Part shown: one piece after another, positions 1 to 11,800 of the stretch
Position numbering within the stretch: position 1 is the first letter of the stretch
Layout of the letters: every line of letters starts with the position of its first letter
The notes under the pieces: model-generated
Database searches by the model: none
What the model saw: only the letters and a program-made list of their open reading frames with translations
What the model was told of the DNA's origin: nothing
NCBI GenBank assembly: GCA_014843695.1
Contig: CM026403.1
Span: 47,373,682 to 47,437,681 of the forward strand
Direction: 5' to 3'
DNA length: 64,000 bases
Source of the DNA: Archivesica marissinica
Lineage: Eukaryota > Mollusca > Bivalvia > Venerida > Vesicomyidae
Translations under genes and position numbers: made by a program

Positions 1-1020
1 GTGTATACAAGGGAGAAGCTTAGTGTATACAAGGGAGAAGCTTAATGTATACAAGGGAGAAGCTTAGTGTATACAAGGGAGAAGCTAATGTATACAAGGG
101 AGAAGCTTAGTGTATACAAGGGAGAAGCTTAGTGTATACAAGGGAGAAGCTTAGTGTATACAAGGGAGAAGCTTAATGTATACAAGGGAGAAGCTTAGTG
201 TATACAAGGGAGAAGCTTAGTGTATACAAGGGAGAAGCTTATGTATACAAGGGAGAAGCTTAATGATACAAGGGAGAAGTGTAATGTATACAAGGGAGAA
301 GCTTAGTGTATACAAGGGAGAAGCTTAGTGTATACAAGGGAGAAGCTTAGTGTATACAAGGGAGAAGCTTAGTGTATACAAGGGAGAAGCTTAGTGTATA
401 CAAGGGAGAAGCTTAGTGTATACAAGGGAGAAAAGGTATACAAGGGAGAAGCTTAGTGTATACAAGGGAGAAGCTAGTGTATACAAGGGGAAGCTTAATG
501 TATACAAGGGAGAACAGAAAACAAAAAAACAAGGAGAAGTGTAATGTATACAAGGGAGAAGCTTAGTGTATACAAGGGAGAAAGTATACAAGGAGAAGCT
601 ATGTATACAAGGGAGAAGCTTAGTGTATACAAGGGAGAAGCTTAGTGTATACAAGGGAGAAGCTTAGTGTATACAAGGGAGAAGCTTAGTGTATACAAGG
701 GAGAAGCTTAGTGTATACAAGGGAGAAGCTTAGTGTATACAAGGGAGAAGCTTAGTGTATACAAGGGAGAAGCTTAGTGTATACAAGGGAGAAGCTTAGT
801 GTATACAAGGGAGAAGCTTAGTGTACAGGAGAAGCTTAGTATATACAAGGGAGAAGCTTAGTGTATACAAGGGAGAAACTTAGTGTATACAAGGGAGAGG
901 CTTAGTGTATACAAGGGAGAAACTTAGTGTATACAAGGGAGAAGCTTAGTGTATACAAGGGAGAAGTGTAATGTATACAAGGGAGAAGTGAAATGTATAC
1001 AAGGGAGAAGCTAAATGTAT
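1..1020. repeat. Tandem array, 22-bp unit
   Basis: The unit is about GTGTATACAAGGGAGAAGCT plus TA, some 45 copies, with a few shortened units (near 430, 580 and 830). It begins before the window. It contains many HindIII-type AAGCTT sites. No coding function is likely. Confidence 0.95.
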
Positions 1021-1094
1021 ACAGATTAGATGTTTAATAATGTATACTCTGCCAAATTAATGTCATTTTAATGATTTTATATTCTATATGAAAA

Positions 1095-1775
1095 CACTTC
1101 TCACTGAGCTAAATCTAGGGAGAAGTGAGGTCAGAGAACTGTGAAGGATGTCAGGGAGAAGTGAAGAGCTCAGAGAGCTGTGACGGATGTCAGGGAGAAG
1201 TGAGGTCAGAGAGATGTGAAGGATGTCAGGGAGAAGTGAGGTCAGAGAGCTGTGAAGGATGTCAGGGAGAAGTGAGGTCAGAGAGATGTGAAGGATGTCA
1301 GGGAGAAGTGAGGTCAGAGAGATGTCAGGGAGAAGTAAGGTCAGAGAGATGTGAAGGATGTCAGGGAGAAGTGAATAGCTCAGAGAGCTGTGAAGGATGT
1401 CAGGGAGAAGTGAATAGCTCAGAGAGAAGTAAGAGTTCAGAGAGAAGTGATAGACCTCAGGAGGAAATGAGGGAGACGTGAGGGAGCTCAGGGAGAAGTA
1501 AGAGAGCTCAGGGACAAATGAGGGAGCTCAGGGAGAAGTGAGGAAGCTGGTGGAGAAGTGAGGAAGAATTGGTGAAGTGAGAATATCAGTGAGAAATGAG
1601 GAACTTCAGGGAGAAATTATGGAGAAGTGAGGAAGCTAAGGGAGAAGTGAAGTGATTAAGCTCATGAAGATGTGAGAAAGCTCAGGGAGAAGTGAGGTGA
1701 AGTGATTAAGCTCATGAAGATGTGAGGGAGCTCAGGGAGAAGTGAGGGAGATGTGATGGAGCTCAGAGATGGACT
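1095..1775. repeat. Degenerate tandem array, about 36 bp, inside a dispersed repeat
   Basis: Units resemble GGATGTCAGGGAGAAGTGAG with GTCAGAGAGATGTGAA between, clear to about 1400 and then decaying to GGGAGAAGTGAGG motifs. The open frame over this stretch is a repeat artefact. The flanks (CTCACTGAGCTAAA at the left, CTCTAGTTTGAACCCTGAG at the right) resemble 37730-37815, where the same dispersed sequence is not expanded. Confidence 0.75.
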
Positions 1776-1982
1776 AATTTTCCCAGATCGCCCTCTAGTT
1801 TGAACCCTGAGTGGAATAGAATATTAAGATTTAGATTCCCTTATCTATTTTTAGATGTTACTACCCAGAGAATGAATTTGATCATTGTATCAATTGAAAG
1901 TATTTGATTGAACCCAATTGAATGAGTATTATACAAAAGGGATATTTGGACTCAGTGATATGCTATTACTTCCTTCCTCCAG

Positions 1983-2044
1983 GATGGGGAAATTGTGGCA
2001 GTTTTAGCTTCCTGTGCACAGCCCAGGCAGCAGCCCTGCTCCCA
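1983..2044 (+). CDS. Tentative upstream exon
   Basis: A strong pyrimidine tract ending in CTCCAG precedes base 1983, and a GTGAGG donor follows base 2044. Two frames are open. Starting with two bases that complete a codon, it reads GNCGSFSFLCTAQAAALLP and ends in phase 0, which fits the next tentative exon at 2772. The other open frame reads DGEIVAVLASCAQPRQQPC and ends in phase 2. I prefer the first because the phases chain, but RNA evidence is needed to tell whether this is an exon at all. Confidence 0.35.
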
Positions 2045-2771
2045 GTGAGGATAATTTGCTGGTGTTATCTGTTAAAGCGACACTATATGGAATAATAGTA
2101 TTATAAAACATGACATTTTACGCACAAGTAGCAATGCTACTGCACATTCTTCAATTATAATTTGAATATTAATTTTCAGTTGGTAGACAGTGTGATTTTA
2201 GCAATATAGCCAAGCGAATGTCTGACTTTCGTGAATCGGTTCGCCACGACCTGCGTACATTCGAAGCGCATCGTTCTCTATCGCCAATCAGAACAAACAT
2301 CTAAGACAGCTGTTCCAAGAATCGCCATTGAATCACGCATTATGGATTGTTTACACACTTTTGTTGATAAAGATTTCACATTTACGACTGTGTTATATTT
2401 ATTTGATATTTCGATTTTTTTAAACACAGTCATTGGAAATTATAATTCTTCAATATCTAGTACTTTTTACCGAAAAACATCCTTTATTCCAAAATAATAT
2501 TGCTTTAAAAGTTGCACACTTGTTTGAGTTTTCTTTTTCAACTGGATATATAAGACCATGTAAATAAAAATAGTTTCATTCTCTGAAGCTCACATTCAGT
2601 TCATGTGATCATTCTAAAAATATATTACGCCATAAACAACAAACCCAAACTTGGGTATTAAACTTAAGGCTAATGAAAGTAATTGTGTGCTCTACACTAC
2701 AATCACATCTCGGGTATATCTTTGTCCTAATTAAAATTACTTTTAACATGTACAATTTATCTTTATTTCAG
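2045..2771. other. Unassigned AT-rich intron sequence
   Basis: There is no tandem repeat, transposon end or convincing exon here. An 88-residue open frame (2231-2497) has no splice or family support. Confidence 0.5.
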
Positions 2772-2816
2772 AAATGTTTGATTCTGTATGCCATGTATCG
2801 CATTGATTTATGTACT
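2772..2816 (+). CDS. Tentative short exon bordering a tandem array
   Basis: A good acceptor (TTTATTTCAG) precedes a 45-base open segment encoding KCLILYAMYRIDLCT, followed by a GTATAT donor. It starts and ends in phase 0, so it can join directly to the secure exon at 8731. Its last bases (GATTTATGTACT) and the donor are part of the unit of the array that starts immediately here, so the donor motif is repeated many times downstream. Confidence 0.35.
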
Positions 2817-4115
2817 GTATATATATATTTGTTATGAATATCTCAGATTTACGGGGGTACGTTACAGATTTATGTACTGTATATATATATTTGTTATGAA
2901 TATCTCAGATTTACGGGGGTACGTTACAGATTTATGTACTGTATATATATATTTGTTATGAATATCTCAGATTTACGGGGGTACGTTACAGATTTACGGG
3001 GATACGTTACAGATTTATGTACTGTATATATATATTTGTTATGAATATCTCAGATTTACGGGGGTACGTTACAGATTTACGGGGGTACGTCACAGATTTA
3101 CGGGGGGTACGTTACAGATTTATGTACTGTATATATATATTTGTTATGAATATCTCAGATTTACGGGGGTACGTTACAGATTTATGTACTGTATATATAT
3201 ATTTGTTATGAATATCTCAGATTTACGGGGGTACGTCACAGATTTACGGGGGTACGTCACAGATTTACGGGGGTACGTTACAGATTTATGTACTGTATAT
3301 ATATTTGTTATGAATATCTCAGATTTACGGGGGTACGTTACAGATTTATGTACTGTATATATATTTGTTATGAATATCTCAGATTTACGGGGGTACGTTA
3401 CAGATTTACGGGGGTACGTTACAGATGTATGGGGGTACGTTACAGATTTACGGGGGGTACGTTACAGATGTATGGGGGTACGTTACAGATTTACAGGGGT
3501 ACGTTACAGATGTATGGGGGTACGTTACAGATTTACGGGGGTACGTTACAGATTTATGTAGGTATGTTACAGATTTATGTAGGTACGTTACAGATTTATG
3601 TAGGTACGTTACAGATTTACGGGGGTACGTTACAGATTTATGTACTGTATATATATTTGTTATGTTATGAATATCTCAGATTTACGGGGGGTACGTTACA
3701 GATTTACGGGGGGTACGTTACAGATGTATGGGGTACGTTACAGATTTACGGGGGTACGTTACAGATTTACGGGGGTACGTTACAGATTTACGGGGGTACG
3801 TTACAGATTTACGGGGGTACGTTACAGATTTATGTACTGTATATATTTGTTATGTTATGAATATCTCAGATTTACGGGGGTACGTTACAGATTTACGGGG
3901 GTACGTTACAGATTTACGGGGGTACGTTACAGATTTATGTACTGTATATATTTGTTATGTTATGAATATCTCAGATTTACGGGGGTACGTTACAGATTTA
4001 TGTACTGTATATATATTTGTTATGAATATCTCAGATTTACGGGGGTACATTACAGATTTACGGGGGTACGTTACAGATATATGTAGGTACGTTACAGATT
4101 TATGGGGGTACGTTA
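2800..4115. repeat. Composite tandem array of two interleaved unit types
   Basis: A 21-bp unit (GATTTACGGGGGTACGTTACA) alternates irregularly with a unit of about 41 bp (GATTTATGTACTGTATATAT then TTGTTATGAATATCTCA). The long unit predominates at the left and runs of the short unit at the right. The long unit copies the end and donor of the tentative exon 2772-2816. Short frames here are artefacts. Confidence 0.9.
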
Positions 4116-4197
4116 TGCATATATTGTTTTTACAATCTCTTCAGTATTCAGAAAAAGGGGGTTTCCTGTTTACAGAGGGTTTTTTCTGCTTGCATTG

Positions 4198-4945
4198 ATA
4201 CCCGGGATCTTGTGACGGCACTTGTCATCTGTTTGCTTTGGTACCCGGGAACTTGTTACGGCACTTGTAATCTCTTTTCATTGGTACCCGGGATCTTGTT
4301 ACGGAACTTGTCATCTGTTTGCTTTGGTACCCGGGATCTTGTTACGGAACTTGTCATCTGTTTTCTTTGGTACCCGGGATCTTGTTACGGCACTTGTCAT
4401 CTGTTTTCATTGGTACCTGGGATCTTGTAACGGCACATGTCATCTGTTTCCATTGGTACCTGGGATCTTGTTACAGCACTTGTCATCTGTTTTCATTGGT
4501 ACCTGGGATCTTGTTACAGCACTTGTCATCTGTTTTCATTGGTACCCGGGATCTTGTAACGGCACTTGTCATCTGTTTCCATTGGTACCTGGGATCTTGT
4601 AACGGCACTTGTCATCTGTTTTCATTGGTACCTGGGATCTTGTAACGGCACTTGTCATCTGTTTTCTTTGGTACCCGGGATCTTGTTACAGTACTCGTTA
4701 TCTGTTTGCTTTGGTACCCGGGATCTTGTAACGGCACTTGTCATCTGTTTTCTTTGGTACCCGGGATCTTGTTACAGTACTCGTTATCTGTTTGCTTTGG
4801 TACCCGGGATCTTGTTACGGCACTTGTCATCTGTTTTCTTTGGTACCCGGGAACTTGTTACGGCACTTGTCATCTGTTTTCTTTGGTACCCGGGATCTTG
4901 TTACGGCACTTGTCATCTGTTTTCATTGGTACCCTGGATTTTTAC
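4198..4945. repeat. Tandem array, 43-bp unit
   Basis: About 17 copies of a unit starting GGTACCCGGGATCTTGTTAC and ending CATCTGTTTTCTTT. Many units contain overlapping KpnI and SmaI sites. It is open in three frames because the unit has no stop. Confidence 0.95.
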
Positions 4946-5375
4946 AGCACTGATAGCATATTTTTGGATCTATATGTTAGGATATCAAACTGCACAGTGT
5001 TCTCTGAAATGTCGCTATTTGACCTAAGTGTGTGACTTTAAACCCCAAATTACAAACAATAAATAAAGGAAATGACAATCCTATAGAATCTGCCAGTTGT
5101 TTTATTTCTGAAGTCCATAGTTGTATAATACCAGAAATAAATCCAAAATGAAATGAAAATCAACTCGAATTCTGCATTATTAAGATAGAGGGTCTTGGGG
5201 TATGTCCCCTGGATGATTTTGAAAGTCTTTATCGCTGCAGCTGCATTCTGGGGCATTATAAGACATGTTTTAAGGAATGAATACTAAGGATCATTATATT
5301 ATTTTTACAGTTGAAAATAATTTTGTTCTCAATTAAATGTAATGAAATACCAACTTATTTCCATATTTGATGTGT
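4946..5375. other. Unassigned intron sequence
   Basis: AT-rich, with no repeat or exon that I can support. Confidence 0.5.
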
Positions 5376-5378
5376 TCG

Positions 5379-5682
5379 CTGCTTATCAACACCTCCATCC
5401 TCGTAGCTTATCAACACCTCCATCCTCGTAGCTTATCAACACCTCCATCCTCGTAGCTTATCAACACCTCCATCCTCGTAGCTTATCAACACCTCCATCC
5501 TCGTAGCTTATCAACACCTCCATCCTCGTAGCTTATCAACACCTCCATCCTCGTAGCTTATCAACACCTCCATCCTCGTAGCTTATCAACACCTCCATCC
5601 TTGTAGCTTATCAACACCTCCATCCTCGTAGCTTATCAACACCTCCATCCTCGTAGCTTATCAACACCTCCATCCTCGTACT
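5379..5682. repeat. Tandem array, 25-bp unit
   Basis: Twelve nearly identical copies of GTAGCTTATCAACACCTCCA plus TCCTC. The low divergence implies recent expansion. Confidence 0.95.
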
Positions 5683-5737
5683 CTTTAATTTTTATTGCAT
5701 TTTTCACATTTTCATTTTTTAAAAATGTGAAGGCACG

Positions 5738-8552
5738 TGCCCTACAGTGCCTATAGGAAACTGTGCCCCTGCATTGTACCGTATTATAGGAAACTGTGCC
5801 CCTGCATTGTACCGTATTATAGGAAACTGTGCCCCTGCATTGTACCGTATTATAGGAAACTGCGTCCCTGCATTGTACCGTATTATAGGAAGCTGTGCCC
5901 CTGCATTGTACCGTATTATAGGAAGCTGCGTCCCTGCATTGTACCATATTATAGGAAGCTGCGCCCCTGCATTGTACCGTATTATAGGAAGCTGTGCCCC
6001 TGCATTGTACCGTATTATAGGAAGCTGTGCCCCTGCATTGTACCGTATTATAGGAAACTGCGTCCCTGCATTGTACCGTATCATAGGAAACTGTGCCCCT
6101 GCATTGTACCATATTATAGGAAACTGCGTCCCTGCATTGTACCGTATTATAGGAAGCTGTGCCCCTGCATTGTACCGTATTATAGGAAGCTGCGCCCCTG
6201 CATTGTACCATATTATAGGAAGCTGTGCCCCTGCATTGTACCATATTATAGGAAGCTGCACCCTGCATTGTACCGTATTATAGGAAACTGCGTCCCTGCA
6301 TTGTACCGTATCATAGGAAACTGTGCCCCTGCATTGTACCATATTATAGGAAACTGCGTCCCTGCATTGTACCGTATTATAGGAAGCTGTGCCCCTGCAT
6401 TGTACCGTATTATAGGAAGCTGCGCCCCTGCATTGTACCATATTATAGGAAGCTGTGCCCCTGCATTGTACCGTATTATAGGAAGCTGCGCCCCTGCATT
6501 GTACCGTATTATAGGAAGCTGCGCCCCTGCAAGTACCGTATTATAGGAAGCTGTGCCCCTGCATTGTACCGTATTATAGGAAGCTGTGCCCCTGCATTGT
6601 ACCGTATTATAGGAAGCGGTGCCCCTGCATTGTACCGTATTATAGGAAGCTGTGCCCCTGCATTGTACCGTATTATAGGGAGCTGCGCCCCTGCATTGTA
6701 CCGTATTATAGGAAGCTGTGCCCCTGCATTGTACCGTATTATAGGAAACTGCTTCCCTGCATTGTACCGTATTATAGGAAGCTTCGCCCCTGCAAGTACC
6801 GTATTATAGGAAGCTGTGCCCTGCATTGTACCGTATTATAGGGAGCTGCGCCCCTGCATTGTACCGTATTATAGGAAACTGTGCCCCTGCATTGTACCGT
6901 ATTATAGGAAACTGTGCCCCTGCATTGTACCGTATTATAGGAAACTGCGTCCCTGCATTGTACCGTATTATAGGAAGCTGTGCCCCTGCATTGTACCGTA
7001 TTATAGGAAGCTGCGTCCCTGCATTGTACCGTATTATAGGAAGCTGCGCCCCTGCATTGTACCGTATTATAGGAAGCTGTGCCCCTGCATTGTACCGTAT
7101 TATAGGAAGCTGTGCCCCTGCATTGTACCGTATTATAGGAAACTGCGTCCCTGCATTGTACCGTATCATAGGAAACTGTGCCCCTGCATTGTACCATATT
7201 ATAGGAAACTGCGTCCCTGCATTGTACCGTATTATAGGAAGCTGTGCCCCTGCATTGTACCGTATTATAGGAAGCTGCGCCCCTGCATTGTACCATATTA
7301 TAGGAAGCTGTGCCCCTGCATTGTACCATATTATAGGAAGCTGCACCCCTGCATTGTACCGTATTATAGGAAACTGCGTCCCTGCATTGTACCGTATCAT
7401 AGGAAACTGTGCCCCTGCATTGTACCATATTATAGGAAACTGCGTCCCTGCATTGTACCGTATTATAGGAAGCTGTGCCCCTGCATTGTACCGTATTATA
7501 GGAAGCTGCGCCCCTGCATTGTACCATATTATAGGAAGCTGTGCCCCTGCATTGTACCGTATTATAGGAAGCTGCGCCCCTGCATTGTACCGTATTATAG
7601 GAAGCTGCGCCCCTGCAAGTACCGTATTATAGGAAGCTGTGCCCCTGCATTGTACCGTATTATAGGAAGCTGTGCCCCTGCATTGTACCGTATTATAGGA
7701 AGCGGTGCCCCTGCATTGTACCGTATTATAGGAAGCTGTGCCCCTGCATTGTACCGTATTATAGGGAGCTGCGCCCCTGCATTGTACCGTATTATAGGAA
7801 GCTGTGCCCCTGCATTGTACCGTATTATAGGAAACTGCTTCCCTGCATTGTACCGTATTATAGGAAGCTTCGCCCCTGCAAGTACCGTATTATAGGAAGC
7901 TGTGCCCCTGCATTGTACCGTATTATAGGGAGCTGCGCCCCTGCATTTTACCGTATTATAGGAAGCTGTGCCCCTGCATTGTACCGTATTATAGGAAGCT
8001 GCGCCCCTGCATTGTACCATATTATAGGAAGCTGTACCCCTGCATTGTACTTGTACCATATTATAGGAAGCTGTACCCCTGCATTGTACCATATTATAGG
8101 AAGCTGCGCCCCTGCATTGTACCGTATTATAGGAAGCTGCGCCCCTGCAAGTACCGTATTATAGGAAGCTGCGCCCCTGCATTGTACCGTATTATAGGAA
8201 GCTGTGCCCCTGCATTGTACCGTATTATAGGAAGCTGCGCCCCTGCAAGTACCGTATTATAGGAAGCTGTGCCCCTGCATTGTACCGTATTATAGGGAGC
8301 TGCGCCCCTGCATTTTACCGTATTATAGGAAGCTGTGCCCCTGCATTGTACCGTATTATAGGAAGCTGCGCCCCTGCAAATACCATATAATAGGAAGCTG
8401 TGCCCCTGCATTGTACCGTAGTATAGGAAGCTGCGCCCCTGCAAATACCATATAATAGGAAGCTGTGCCCCTGCATTGTACCGTAGTATAGGAAGCTGTG
8501 CCCCTGCATTGTACCGTAGTATAGGAAGCTGCGCCCCTGCATTGTACCATAT
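5738..8552. repeat. 33-bp tandem array with a 1086-bp higher-order period
   Basis: About 85 copies of a unit such as CTGTGCCCCTGCATTGTACC followed by GTATTATAGGAAG. Variant units (GCGTCCC, TGTACCATATT, a shortened GCAAGTACC) recur in the same order 1086 bases apart: the GCAAGTACC variants at 6529 and 6792 recur at 7615 and 7878. The 33-bp unit keeps frame, so long frames of 160-360 codons on both strands are expected and are not genes. Confidence 0.95.
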
Positions 8553-8730
8553 TTCATTCAGTATTTTAAATTGTTTACATTGTGCATGTATGTTTGTAGT
8601 GTTAGCAACATTTGTAAACCCGGTGAACAATCATGTTTCTTAAATTACTTTCAACTTTTCGAGTTTCTGTAATATTTCTGTTACTTTCATTATTTAATAT
8701 TTATAATTATTTTAATATATGTTTTTTCAG

Positions 8731-8882
8731 TCCATCATAAAGAACATGCATCATTCACTGCCAGCGTTGAGTAATGTGCAGCGTCCGTCCGTGTTTTCTA
8801 TGTATATGAATGTGCCAGAACCTCTGGAGGTTCGCGACTTATCAGCAACGGAACTCTATCCAACCCGGGCGTTTATAGGAAG
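8731..8882 (+). CDS. Exon, coiled-coil protein gene
   Basis: A clean acceptor (ATATGTTTTTTCAG) precedes it and an AG|GTACAC donor follows. The frame opens with SIIKNMHHSLPALSNVQRPS, continues through a Val/Met/Pro-rich stretch (MYMNVPEPLEVRDL) and ends ELYPTRAFIG plus two bases of an Arg codon. The following exon starts with one base, so the phases match. This is the first exon I would call with confidence. Confidence 0.75.
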
Positions 8883-11800
8883 GTACACGCTATATATCAC
8901 AGTCATCAACTTCTGCACTTTTCTATTCTATGAATCTTTAACAAATATTGAGGGTTATAATGTTTGTATTAGCAATACCACATACATTATCAATATGACA
9001 TACATTACAAATTCCACATACATTATCCAATACCCCATACATTATCAATACCACATACATTATCAATACCACATACATTATCAATAAATACCACATACAT
9101 TATCAATACCACATACATTATCAATAAATACCACATACATTGACAATACCACATACATTACCAGTACCACATACATTATTAATAAATGCCACATACATTG
9201 ACAATACCACATACATTACCAGTACCACAAACATTATCCAATACCACATACAATATCAATAACACATGTATACATTATCAATACCACATACAATATCAAT
9301 ACCACATACATTACCCAATACCACATACATTATCCAATACCACATACATTATCCAATACCACATACGTTATCAATAACACATACGTTATCCAATACCACA
9401 TACATTATCAATAACACATACATTATCCAATACCACATACATGATCAATAACACATACATTATCCAATACCACATACATTATCAATAACACATACATTAT
9501 CCAATACCACATTAATTATCCAATACCACATACAATATCAATACCACATACATTATCAATACCACATACATTATCAATACCACATACATTATCAATACCA
9601 CATACAATATCAATAACACATACATTATCAATACCACATACATGATCAATAACACATACATTATCCAATACCACATACATTACCCAATACCACACACATT
9701 ATCCAATACCACATACATTATCCAATACCACATACATTATCCAATACCACATACATTATCCAATACCACATACATTATCAATAACACATACATTATCAAT
9801 AACACATACATTATCAATAACACATACATTATCCAATACCACATACATTATCCAATACCACATACATTATCAATACCACATACATTAATCAATAACACAT
9901 ACATTATCAATAACACATACATTATCAATAACACATACATTATCAATACCACATACATTATCAATACCACATACATTATCAATAACACATACATTACCAA
10001 TACCACATACATTATCCAATACCACATACATTATCAATACCACATACATTACCCAATACCACATACATTATCCAATACCACATACATTATCCAATACCAC
10101 ATACATTATCAATAACACATACATTATCAATAACACATACATTATCAATAACACATACATTATCAATAACACATACATTATCAATAACACATACATTATC
10201 AATAACACATACATTATCAATAACACATACATTATCAATACCACATACATTATCAATAACACATACATTATCAATAACACATACATTATCAATACCACAT
10301 ACATTATCAATAACACATACATTACCAATACCACATACATTATCAATACCACATACATTATCAATAACACATACATTACCCAATACCACATACATTATCC
10401 AATACCACATACATTATCCAATACCACATACATTATCAATAACACATACATTATCAATAACACATACATTATCAATAACACATACATTATCAATAACACA
10501 TACATTATCAATACCACATACATTATCAATAACACATACATTATCAATAACACATACATTATCAATACCACATACATTATCAATAACACATACATTATCA
10601 ATACCACATACAATATCAATACCACATACATTATCAATAACACATACATTACCCAATACCACATACATTATCCAATACCACATACATTATCCAATACCAC
10701 ATACATTACCCAATACCACATACATTATCCAATACCACATACATTATCCAATACCACATACATTATCAATAAATAATTCATAATAAAGTCCAGAATCTCA
10801 TGTAGTCCCAGTAATATCATTAGAGGTAAGGTAGATAATGCTGACTGCTTATCCACTGATTCATAGCTAAATGGCTGTGTCCTATGCATGGAGATATTAT
10901 ATGTTTTTTTGTTTGTTTGCACATATTTCAACCGTATGCGCATCGCATCGTTCATTCTTATTTTATGAATCACGAGGCACTCGAAAGGTATGTATTTTGA
11001 TACGTATATACCCTGGCCAGCCTGGAACTACCGCGATATTTACAGCAATGTTATCCAATACAAATTCTGGAAACTGCATTGAAGTGTAATAAAGTAGTAT
11101 ATGAGCCAAACTATATACATTGGAAATGGTAAATATTGTCAGAAATGGACTTATCCCAATTTATTGGTTTAATATTATCTGATTTGGCATAACCCAACAT
11201 ATTATGTGTTTTATATTAAATTGTGCAGGAATGGGCCGTACCCAACCATGTTTTGGCAATGGCAGTTGATTGAGTGTGTGTTTTTACGTTTATTTATCGT
11301 CGCTACCGGTTGCCCATCTGAGCGACGCCTCCTGAAGAGATTAGTTATTTTAGATGTTGGAGGATAGTGCAATGATACAGACAGAGACCCATTCCAGAAT
11401 CTCCTCTGGTTCTTTTACGTGCACGGTGTAAAGCACCGACACGAGACCTCAATTTAACGTCCCATCTGAAAGACTGTTAATTTTATTAGGGTCAGACGGG
11501 GGATTGAACCTGCGATCCCTGTATTACCAGTCCAGCGTGTTACCACTGGACTACATATCCGTCTGTAGTTGATTGAGTATTACATATTATGTGTTTTATC
11601 TTAAATTTTGCAGGAATGGGCCGTACCCAACCATGTTTTGGCAATGGCAGTTGATTGAGTATTACATACAGCTGTGTCTGGCAGGTCTGAAAGATGTTGA
11701 TAGGTATGATTGCATTGTTTGTGTTGTATTCAATGTTGGAAACTGGACCTACTCTCAGAATTGCCGTTTATGAGTGACGTTATGATTGATGTCAGTGAAA

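Noticed and set aside
1125..1481. 118-codon Cys/Glu-rich frame that might be a secreted or metal-binding protein
   Set aside because: It is encoded by the 36-bp degenerate array; the regular Cys spacing reflects the DNA unit.
5379..5682. Direct repeats that might be a CRISPR array
   Set aside because: The 25-bp units are contiguous with no unique spacers, and the DNA is eukaryotic.
5737..7895. Several 160-360 codon frames on both strands
   Set aside because: The 33-bp period keeps all stop-free frames open. No codon bias or splice context.
10871..11089. 72-codon open frame as an exon
   Set aside because: It lies in a dispersed repeat region, and the exons at 8731 and 11614 already join with matching phase.
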